A DNA stretch of 48,431 nucleotides from an uncultured Bacteroidota bacterium (lineage in GTDB: Bacteria > Bacteroidota > Bacteroidia > UKL13-3). Numbering within the stretch: the stretch's first letter is position 1; each line of letters opens with the position of its first letter. The position numbers and the translations under genes were made by a program. The stretch covers positions 1 to 48,431 of the forward strand of contig CAIVZR010000014.1 in NCBI GenBank assembly GCA_903910445.1. Reading direction: 5' to 3'. The notes beneath the pieces are model-generated. The model did not search any database. It saw nothing but the letters and a program-made list of their open reading frames with translations, and was not told where the DNA came from. Shown one piece after another: positions 17,209-26,000 of this stretch.

Positions 17209-20200
17209 TTATTTTTGAATCGTGAATGATTTTGACGTTGATGAATTATTGGTTACTACTTTAATAAAGTACATTCCAGCAGCTTCATTACTTAAATCAA
17301 TTTGTAAATTATGATTTAATGGTGTAACTGAACTGTTGTTATAAACTACCTTACCATTCGCGTCGTAAATTACTACATTGGCATTACTTGCTTCTGTAAT
17401 ATTTAGGTCAATATTTACAACTCCACGAGTAGGGTTTGGATATACCGAAATTAGGTTATTGGCCGAATTTCCGCTGATACCATTGGCTTCAGAAGTAATT
17501 TCAACCAAACGTTTTTTGGAGATGGCGATATTGCCAGAACCGTCAGTAACATTGAATATAACCTCATAAATCCCTGGTAAGTATACATTTACCTTGCTGA
17601 TATCAGCAGTACATACCAATCCAGTATAGTAATTATCCGTCACCGTATTTCCTGGATCAACATAAGCCTTCCAGCGCGTCCAGGTAATAAATCCTGATCC
17701 TGTTAAAGTAATCACAGGAGCAATTCTATCTACCACATGATAAATACGCACTTTTGATGAATCGATATTTCCTGAAGGATCAGATACATAATAACGAACT
17801 GAATAATCACCAACAATATTCAATTTAACGTTTGAATAATTTACACTAACAGTTAATGCACCTGTAGCATAATAGTTATCATAGATAATATAACCCGGTT
17901 CAGGTACTAAAGTTAAGGTATTAACATCGATGGTTAAATCGCCAGTTGCCAAGAATACTGTAGGTGCTTTTGTATCACGAACAATCACCGTTAACTTCTT
18001 CGTATTTGCAACGTTACCAGAACTATCAGTAGCATTATAATTCAATATATAAGTTCCAATGATATTAGTATTAACTGGTCCTCCCGAAACGGTATAGCTT
18101 AAACCACTATAGTAGTTGTCGGTAACAGTAACTGCAGGGGCATTAAATACACTGAAAACATTTACATAAATTGTATCAGGGCTGCCCAAAGTAATCACTG
18201 GTTTTTGAGTATCACGTACATTTACCGTACGAGTAACTCTAGTAGCAGCATTACCTGATGAGTCAATTACATCATAGGTAACGGAATAAGTTCCAACTTT
18301 GTTAATATTTACATTTGAATTGGACACAATGAATGAAGTGAAATTTCCAAAAAAGAAATCAGTAGCTGTAGCACCTGAATCGATATAGCTCGACTTTACT
18401 TCAACATTAATTGGGCTTGAACCAACCAAACTAATTACAGGTTTTGTAACATCTTTACCTGAATTCACAACTCGAGTTCTTGATCTAATATTTCCTGCGT
18501 TATCAGTGGCTATAATAGTATAAGAGAAACTTGATGGGTGTGAAGTAATTTGAGTTCCAGAGGCAATACCTGAGTAAGTAAATGGCGTTGGGTTCGTTAC
18601 GTTATCTGTTACTGTATATCCAGGTTCAACAAATGTACGTCCAACTTCAACAGTCAAAGTATCAGCACCAGTGAAATTAATTAATGGTTTGGTTAAGTCA
18701 GGAGTTACACGAACACGGAAATCATTGAATTCACCATATTGATTAACCCCACAAGGCGTATTACTTAAATTATCAAATGCTGTTGCAATACGCATACGGG
18801 TATTTCCAATTTTAGCTGTCAATGGAATTGTTATGGTTCCAATATATGTTTTAACCGCAGTAGAACCAGATGATGCAACCATTTCCGAATTTTGGAAAGT
18901 TCCATCTTGGTTATAGTCAATCCAAATTTTAAAGTTAGCCAAGTTGTTATTTCCATTACGTGTAACAGCGTAGTCAAAAGTACCTCCCAAATCAACAACT
19001 GCTTCTACGCTCTTGGTAACACTTGAACCACCTATAATATAAGCAGCAAATTGAGTAGTATTATCACGGTATCCAGTAGTACCAATAGCAGGATTCGAAT
19101 TGGTATATTTAAATCCAGGGATAATACCATTAATAATGGTATCAGTTCTTCCGAAACTAGTTTTTTCAATTGCGAAATCGTTATTTAATAAACTAACAAC
19201 AGGAGTGCAATAATTAATTACTGTGATATATCCGATTTTCTTTAAGCTATCACTGCCGATACAGTTAGAATCTAATAATGAAACAGTATAGATACCCGTT
19301 ACTGGGAATTTCAAAGCGTAGTTTTTGGTGGTTTGATTTCCAGTAACAACGATTGGATTTCCTGGTCCTGTGATTTTCCATCTGCGGTAAATTGGATCGT
19401 ATTTAGAAAGATCAGATAAAGTTACAATATCGGTAGGAGTAGCAGTAGTTATATCAGCTTTGAAATCAACCAATGGTCCGCGAGTAGGGTGATCGACAAT
19501 GATTGTATCCATAATAACCAAATTCCCACCACAACCTTCAATTTCGCAACGGATAATATACAATCCTGTTGAACCATATGACCATTGTGCTAAATAAGCA
19601 CCTTTGCCTTCAAAATCTGACAATTGGTTGCTATTTCCATAATCTAAGTACCAGCGATAGTATGCTCCATCTCTTTCAAACAATGAATTATCTGGCACGA
19701 AAGCGATATCAGTTGCTGCACCGCAATCGTATAGTGTATCAGGCAAACTTAATTTACCGGCTGGTGGTGCATAGCTACCAGCAACACTTGTCCAGGTTGC
19801 AGAGAACCCAGGAGCTAAAGTAGTTGCGGTAATAAATTCGATATACATTTTACCAGTTGAGGCGGTCAAGTTTGGAGGTAATGTAGTTCCAGTAAATCCA
19901 GATCCAGTATGCAACGGGAATCCAAATTTATCACTTCCATCATATACTTTTAAAAATGCACCAGCTCCCAAGTTAAATGATGAGAAACTTAATGTAACTG
20001 AGTTGGCACAAGGGTCGATTAAGAAATTACAAGGAGCAGTTGCGGTATGGTTAGCACCATAGTTTCCAGTTGGTCCACCATCATCGTAAAGAGTTCCACC
20101 ACTTACTTTCGTATCGAATGGAAAAATACACATTTGACTCGTTGAACGAACCAAGATATACGCGGTTTTGCAAACCGTACTACTTTTACCCATTGCGTTC

Positions 20201-22956
20201 GAATCCCACATACATACCTGGTATAATCCAGGATTCGCAAAATTTACAATTGGGTTTTGAGAGTGATTATTGGTTGTAAGCGTATAATTAACCCCTGCAG
20301 AAGGAATAAATGTCCAGTTCCAATACGTTGGGCCTTTGATTGACAAATCTTTCAAAGTCACATTTTGATATGTTTCAACAGTATTCAAATCGGCAATAAA
20401 ATTGGCGATAGGAACTTGAGTTGGGAAATAAACAACGACCGTTTTGGTAATTGAATCGGTTCCGAAACAACCTTGAGTAACAACTTTCACCGTATGACTT
20501 CCAGTAGTTGTAAATAAATAAGGTAAATCTAACGATGTTCCCTTAAATGAATTGTCTACATACCATTTGTGTCCTAATGGAGCATTGGGTAAGTTATTAT
20601 TTAAAATTGTAATCGGGCTATTTAAGAAAATTGAATCAGGTACGGTAAAGTTTGCTGTAGGTGAGCCAGTACTATATTTTGATTCATCAGCACCAATAGT
20701 TGGAGCAAACTGACAACGTGACTCTCCATCAACATCCAATAAAGTAGTATAGTTACCATCTCCATAATCAGCTGCCAAAGAAGAAATTAAGTGAAAGTCT
20801 TCTGCTTTGTTTACTAATGAAACGAAGTTCGCAATTTTTACTAATGATTTCTGGTTGAATCCAGGAGTTGCTGCTTTTAAGGTTGCTAAATCAGAATAGG
20901 TTGTTGTTCCCCAATAAACGAAATTCGTTCCTGGAGCATACAAAATATTATGGTCGAATTGATTAAATGTAGCTGACGGGCAATACACCGCGTACATACC
21001 AGAGTTGGTAGAATGGAAGATATTGTTTTTATAATTACATCCTGAACCGTATCCAACATAGGCACAATATCCTGAAGATACTGTAGGGCAGGTGTATACA
21101 GTGTTATGGTAGAAATCTCCGTTTACACAATACAACGAATACAATGCGTAGTTTGTTGAATAAGCATAAGGCCCATTCATATTAATAATATTATTCGAGC
21201 AAGACATACGTGTACTACCCGCGTTATTATTATTGTAAATATAAATACCCATATAAGACGCTACTACAATATTTCTATCACATTTATTATTTTGGCAATA
21301 GTATACATACATACCATAGGTGCTTGTTGCCGAGCTTATGGTAATTCTATTATCAGTAACGATATTAAAGTTTTGGTAGTAGTCATAGATACCATATAAG
21401 TAAGATCCTGTAATTCTACAACCAATTACCTTATTTCCATCAATAAATGAAGTTGATGAGTTACCATATAAGGCAATTCCAGCATATCCTCCAGCAACTC
21501 TACAATTAGAAATCGTATTGTTCGCTCCAGTACTTGTTGTTGAAATAGTAGTACCACAGATACCAAAACCGTAGGCATTTGTAGATCCTGAAGTAGCAGT
21601 AACCAACGCAACGCAATTATTTACAGTACAAAAATTAGAACCACTTTGAATACTTACCCCTGCACCATACGTTGCATTTGAGCATACAATTTTAAAATTC
21701 TTTATAGTTACATACGATGTACCTGATACGGTGAAAACACCGATATCGGAAGCCGCAGTAGACTGATTGAATGTTACCGTACAAAGGGCGGTATCAACAC
21801 CATCGAAAGTAATCGTATTTGTAGCAGAAGTACCAATGATATTATTTAGATAAACTTTTTCATTGTAAGTTCCTGGAGACACTGTAAAGTAAACAGGCCC
21901 ACAGATACCTCCAACATTCATTGCAGCAACGGCAGCACTGAATGAGGTATAGTTTGAGCTACCACTTCCTGTAGGGTTAATGGTAAACGTTCCGCTAATC
22001 GCTGGTGATTTTGTTACCTGAGCAGTATCGTTCACCTTAATTGTATCGGCTACTCCATTAGGGTTGGAAGTCCAAACTTTTACTACGGTTGGAGGGCTGG
22101 CAGGAAAGGTATAACTTCCTAAAAATACTTGTGCAGTATTGTTTGGTTTACCAATAGTATCAAGTAAAGAAGTATAACTTAAAGGGGTTTGTGCAACACC
22201 ATTTAGCGACCAGTTCACCGTTACAGGTTGAACTTGATTTCTTCCGTAATTTTTAATCGTTGCCTTGATGTTTTGAACACCACCGCAAAATACGGTAGGT
22301 GAGTCAATCGTAGCAACACCAGCATCATTATATCCTGCTGATTGCATATCAACCCCACAATTAAATAAGTTGGCATCTTGCCCCGAATAAGTAAATACAC
22401 ATGAGGCAGCATTTACGTAAGTTCTTCTGAAGCCTGTCTTCGAAACATTGGTAACGCTGATGGCGCCACCTGTTGAAGCACATTGAGAAATATCAACAAT
22501 CAAACTTTTCGTAGGATCGTATAAAAAAGGTGTTTGTAAAGTGAATGAAATCCAGCCTGCAGCTGTAGTTGCAGCTGTTACTGAAGTCGCAGAATAAACT
22601 GTAGTTAAACCAGTAGCAAGAACGCCAGTTGGCAATGTTGTTGCCGTAGTTTGACCCATTTTAATAACGAAGGTTGACCAAGTTCCAGTAATACTGGCGG
22701 TACCTTGTACATAAAACTTAGTTATAAAACCAAAATAGGCACCAGTTAATTCACCTGGAGCTATTAACGATTGTAATTGTTTACCAGCAGCTACGTTAAA
22801 AGGAAACGCATTACTTGGTGAGTTGGTATTACCTGTATAAAATGTTGGAGTTTGAGCAAAAGCACTAACGCTAAGTACGAATAGCGTTAACGAAAAAAGC
22901 AATTTTCGCTGGCTCTGCTTAAAAATTAATTTAAGTAAAGTAAAAAATGTATTCAT
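17209..22956 (-). CDS. Array gene 4: giant T9SS-exported beta-helix surface protein (1915 aa)
   Basis: I place the start at the ATG at 22954-22956 (MNTFFTLLKL, like the MNTFTTLKL and MNSFTQVF starts of genes 2 and 3). The frame stays open upstream to a GTG at 22995, but that lies inside the terminator hairpin of gene 5. Signal peptide about 1-35 (SAFAQ). The N-terminal domain about 36-215 is of the beta-sandwich type shared with gene 6 (ELTGA, FVIKMGQT), not GEVED. A divergent CARDB-like domain follows (CGGVQNIKATIKNYGR), then a beta-helix about 320-758 closest to gene 3 (closing APTIGADES), two PKD domains, CUB-like domain about 945-1055, two PKD domains, GEVED about 1250-1419 (DYNQDGTFQNSE), five Ig-like repeats 1420-1820 and a type A sorting tail (SVYPNPTRGVV to KSFTIQK). 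No catalytic motif seen. Confidence 0.9.
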   Translation of the reverse strand: MNTFFTLLKLIFKQSQRKLLFSLTLFVLSVSAFAQTPTFYTGNTNSPSNAFPFNVAAGKQLQSLIAPGELTGAYFGFITKFYVQGTASITGTWSTFVIKMGQTTATTLPTGVLATGLTTVYSATSVTAATTAAGWISFTLQTPFLYDPTKSLIVDISQCASTGGAISVTNVSKTGFRRTYVNAASCVFTYSGQDANLFNCGVDMQSAGYNDAGVATIDSPTVFCGGVQNIKATIKNYGRNQVQPVTVNWSLNGVAQTPLSYTSLLDTIGKPNNTAQVFLGSYTFPASPPTVVKVWTSNPNGVADTIKVNDTAQVTKSPAISGTFTINPTGSGSSNYTSFSAAVAAMNVGGICGPVYFTVSPGTYNEKVYLNNIIGTSATNTITFDGVDTALCTVTFNQSTAASDIGVFTVSGTSYVTIKNFKIVCSNATYGAGVSIQSGSNFCTVNNCVALVTATSGSTNAYGFGICGTTISTTSTGANNTISNCRVAGGYAGIALYGNSSTSFIDGNKVIGCRITGSYLYGIYDYYQNFNIVTDNRITISSATSTYGMYVYYCQNNKCDRNIVVASYMGIYIYNNNNAGSTRMSCSNNIINMNGPYAYSTNYALYSLYCVNGDFYHNTVYTCPTVSSGYCAYVGYGSGCNYKNNIFHSTNSGMYAVYCPSATFNQFDHNILYAPGTNFVYWGTTTYSDLATLKAATPGFNQKSLVKIANFVSLVNKAEDFHLISSLAADYGDGNYTTLLDVDGESRCQFAPTIGADESKYSTGSPTANFTVPDSIFLNSPITILNNNLPNAPLGHKWYVDNSFKGTSLDLPYLFTTTGSHTVKVVTQGCFGTDSITKTVVVYFPTQVPIANFIADLNTVETYQNVTLKDLSIKGPTYWNWTFIPSAGVNYTLTTNNHSQNPIVNFANPGLYQVCMWDSNAMGKSSTVCKTAYILVRSTSQMCIFPFDTKVSGGTLYDDGGPTGNYGANHTATAPCNFLIDPCANSVTLSFSSFNLGAGAFLKVYDGSDKFGFPLHTGSGFTGTTLPPNLTASTGKMYIEFITATTLAPGFSATWTSVAGSYAPPAGKLSLPDTLYDCGAATDIAFVPDNSLFERDGAYYRWYLDYGNSNQLSDFEGKGAYLAQWSYGSTGLYIIRCEIEGCGGNLVIMDTIIVDHPTRGPLVDFKADITTATPTDIVTLSDLSKYDPIYRRWKITGPGNPIVVTGNQTTKNYALKFPVTGIYTVSLLDSNCIGSDSLKKIGYITVINYCTPVVSLLNNDFAIEKTSFGRTDTIINGIIPGFKYTNSNPAIGTTGYRDNTTQFAAYIIGGSSVTKSVEAVVDLGGTFDYAVTRNGNNNLANFKIWIDYNQDGTFQNSEMVASSGSTAVKTYIGTITIPLTAKIGNTRMRIATAFDNLSNTPCGVNQYGEFNDFRVRVTPDLTKPLINFTGADTLTVEVGRTFVEPGYTVTDNVTNPTPFTYSGIASGTQITSHPSSFSYTIIATDNAGNIRSRTRVVNSGKDVTKPVISLVGSSPINVEVKSSYIDSGATATDFFFGNFTSFIVSNSNVNINKVGTYSVTYDVIDSSGNAATRVTRTVNVRDTQKPVITLGSPDTIYVNVFSVFNAPAVTVTDNYYSGLSYTVSGGPVNTNIIGTYILNYNATDSSGNVANTKKLTVIVRDTKAPTVFLATGDLTIDVNTLTLVPEPGYIIYDNYYATGALTVSVNYSNVKLNIVGDYSVRYYVSDPSGNIDSSKVRIYHVVDRIAPVITLTGSGFITWTRWKAYVDPGNTVTDNYYTGLVCTADISKVNVYLPGIYEVIFNVTDGSGNIAISKKRLVEITSEANGISGNSANNLISVYPNPTRGVVNIDLNITEASNANVVIYDANGKVVYNNSSVTPLNHNLQIDLSNEAAGMYFIKVVTNNSSTSKSFTIQK
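17497..18699 (-). repeat. Five Ig-like repeats of array gene 4
   Basis: Residues 1420-1820. Same length as the array of gene 3 (401 aa) and the same order of repeat types. Repeat 4 carries VPEPGY, repeat 5 TRWKAYVDPG. Confidence 0.85.
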
Positions 22957-22970
22957 GTGAAACGTAAAGA

Positions 22971-22980
22971 TAAATTGGTA
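22971..22980 (-). promoter_or_regulatory. Weak form of the leader box upstream of array gene 4
   Basis: The minus strand reads TACCAATTTA, matching the ACCCAATTTATTAA box of genes 2 and 3 in its core only. It lies between the gene 5 terminator and the ATG. Confidence 0.3.
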
Positions 22981-22989
22981 TTTTAAAAA

Positions 22990-23018
22990 AAGCACAGAGG
23001 GCGATGCCCTCTGTGCTT
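22990..23018 (-). terminator. Strong Rho-independent terminator after array gene 5
   Basis: A 13 bp perfect GC-rich stem, AAGCACAGAGGGC at 22990-23002 against 23006-23018, with a 3 nt loop. It is followed on the minus strand by TTTTTTAAAA and begins 7 nt after the stop of array gene 5. The stem sequence is almost the same as the one after gene 6. Confidence 0.88.
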
Positions 23019-23025
23019 GGTATTA

Positions 23026-26000
23026 TTACTTTTGTATAGAGAATGATTTTGCAGCGGTGAAATTATCGGTAACAACTTTTACGAAATACATACCTGAAGC
23101 GGCATTGCTTAGATCGATAGTCATCTTATTGTTTACCGGATTAACTTCATTATTACTGTAAACAACTTTACCGTTAGCATCGTACACAATAATAATGGCT
23201 GATATTGCATTTTCGATATTTAAATCAACATTCACTTTGCCATTATTAGGGTTAGGATAAACCATAAATAAATTGTTTCCATTAACATCATTAATACCAC
23301 TAACTGCAGTGTAAATATTTACAAAGCGTTTTACATTAGCCGCCTTATTTCCAGATGCATCAGTTGAAGAATAGATAATTTCATACAATCCATCTAAATT
23401 TATATCCAATTTGCTGTAATCAGCAGTAACGGTTGCTGTAGGATCACATTTGTCGAAGATGTTTGTTCCTGGATCAACAAAAGCTTTCCAACGTGGCCAG
23501 TTCATGATATCCAATCCTTTTAATGTAATTACTGGAGCACCTCTATCAATTACTTTATATACACGTACTCTAGATGAATCAACATTTCCTGAAGGGTCGG
23601 TAGCCTTGTAACGAACTACATAAGTACCTAAAACATTCAAGTTAACAGTTCCAACTTTAGAAACAGTAATTTGGTTAGCTGGGTAGTAATTATCATTTAC
23701 AATGTATCCTGGTTCAGGAACCGTTGTCAAAGTAATACAATCGATAATCATGGTATCTTGCGGTACCAAGGTTAATTGAGGAGCAGTAACATCTTGAACA
23801 ATTACCGTTAAAGATTTTGTTGCAGCCACATTACCTGAACTATCTTTCGCATTATAGAATAATGTATAAGTTCCTAATAATGTTGTATTCACAGGTCCAC
23901 CACTAATTACATAAGTTAAACCGGTATTGTAATTATCAGCAACAGTAGCTACTGGAGGGTTGAATGTACTGAATACATTGATGTAGATTGGATTTGGTCC
24001 TGAAATAGTGATTACTGGAATTTGAGTATCGCGAATGATAACCACTCTTACCACTGGAGTTGCTGAATTACCTGCAGCATCCTGAACAGTATAGGTTACA
24101 GTATAGGTTCCAATTTTATTGATGTTAACTGTTGAGTTAGCAATGATAGAAGCTGTAATAGAACCGAAATAGAAATCAGTTGCTGTAGCACCTAAATCAG
24201 TGTAAGTTGAACCTACTTCTGAATAAACAGTATCGGCACCAGTTCTAGTAATCACTGGTTTAGTTATATCTGGAGTTGATCTAACATACACATTGCGAAT
24301 TGCAGTATTTGCTGCAGCATCAGAAGCGGTGATTGTATGAGTTCCTAAGAATGGATAAGTAGTTACCGTAGCACCGTAAGCAAATCCAGTATGTGTAACA
24401 GTTGTTGCACCACTAACAGTAGTTCCTGGATCAGCAAATACACGTCCTACTTCTACAAATACAGTATCAACATTTCCTGCGATAGTAATAACTGGAGCAG
24501 TAATATCTGGAGTTACTTTAATTCTGAAATCATTGTAATCACCAAATGTATTGATACCACAAGGAGTATTTGATAATGTTGCGAAATTAGTTCCAATACG
24601 CAAACGAGTATATCCTAATTTAGCAGTAGCAGGGATTGTTATACTTCCTGTATAATTTACTCCGGTAGTTACTCCTGAAGAGGCAACCAACTCAGAAGTT
24701 TGGAAGGTTCCATCTTGATTCCAATCGATCCAGATATTGAAATTACATGCATTGAAATTACTTAAACGTTTAACATTAAAGTTAAATGACTCACCCAATC
24801 CAACAACAGCCTCAACTGCCTTATTGGCAATAGTAATATTGTTCACAACATAGGTAGTGAATTTATTAGTGTTATCGCGATAAGTAACTGTACCTACTGC
24901 AGGCGAAGAGTTAGAATAATCTAAGCCATATACCGTATTATTAATAATTGTATCGGCACGACCAAAGATAAATCTTTCAATTGCAAAGTCGGCATTTAAA
25001 GTTGCCACCGCAGGTAAGCAATACTCAATAATAGTGATATACGATGTTTTAGTTAATGAACTAGCTGCTACACAATTCGAATCTTGTAAACGTACAGTAT
25101 AAACACCTGGAGTAGTAAACTTAACACCATAATTTTTAGAACCTGAGTTTCCTGAAACGGAGTTCACTGAACCTGGACCTGAAATAGTCCATTTCCACCA
25201 AATTGGATCGATAGTAGAAAGATCAGTAAAGTTAACTACATCATTAGGAGTTGCGGTTAATAAATCAGCCTTAAAATCTACAACTGGTCCAGTTGTAGGA
25301 TGATCAACGTAAATAGTATCATAGATAGTTTCTACACCACCACAACCTTCAATATCTAAACGAACAATATATGAACCGATAGTACCATATGACCAATCTT
25401 GGAAATAAATTCCTTTTCCTTCAACATCAGGGAATGAGTTACTATTAGCATAATCGAAATACCATTTGTAATAAGCTCCATCACGATCGAATGATAAATT
25501 TTTTGGCAAATATGTTTTAGTGAAATAAGCACCACAGTCGTAAACAGTGTCAGGTCCTACCAATGTTCCAGTTGGAGCAGCTGAAGTAGCAGCAGCACTA
25601 GTCCATGAGGCAGCAAAACCTGGAGCAGCAGTTCCTTTTACGAATTCGATATACATTTTACCAGAAGTAGCTGTAATACCAGCAGCTCCACCAGGAAGTG
25701 CTGTACCTGTAAAACCTAAACTAGTATGTAATGGAGGAGCTAAATTACTTGTTCCATTGTAGATTCTAAGATATGAGTTCGTGGTTAAGTTGAATGAAGT
25801 AAACTTCAAGTTAACTGAACTTGCACATGGGTCGATTAAGAAGTTACAAGTACCACCTGAACTGTAGTTACCATTAGGACCACCATCATCATATAAAGTT
25901 CCACTTGCAACTTTGGTGTCGAAAGGGAAAATACACATTTGATTTGTAGCTCTAACTAAAATGTAGGCAGTTTTACAAACCTGTACACTTCTTCCTACCG

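Noticed and set aside
22957..22995. Extra N-terminal codons of array gene 4 from a GTG
   Set aside because: They overlap the terminator hairpin of gene 5 and would put a hydrophobic stretch before the real signal peptide.
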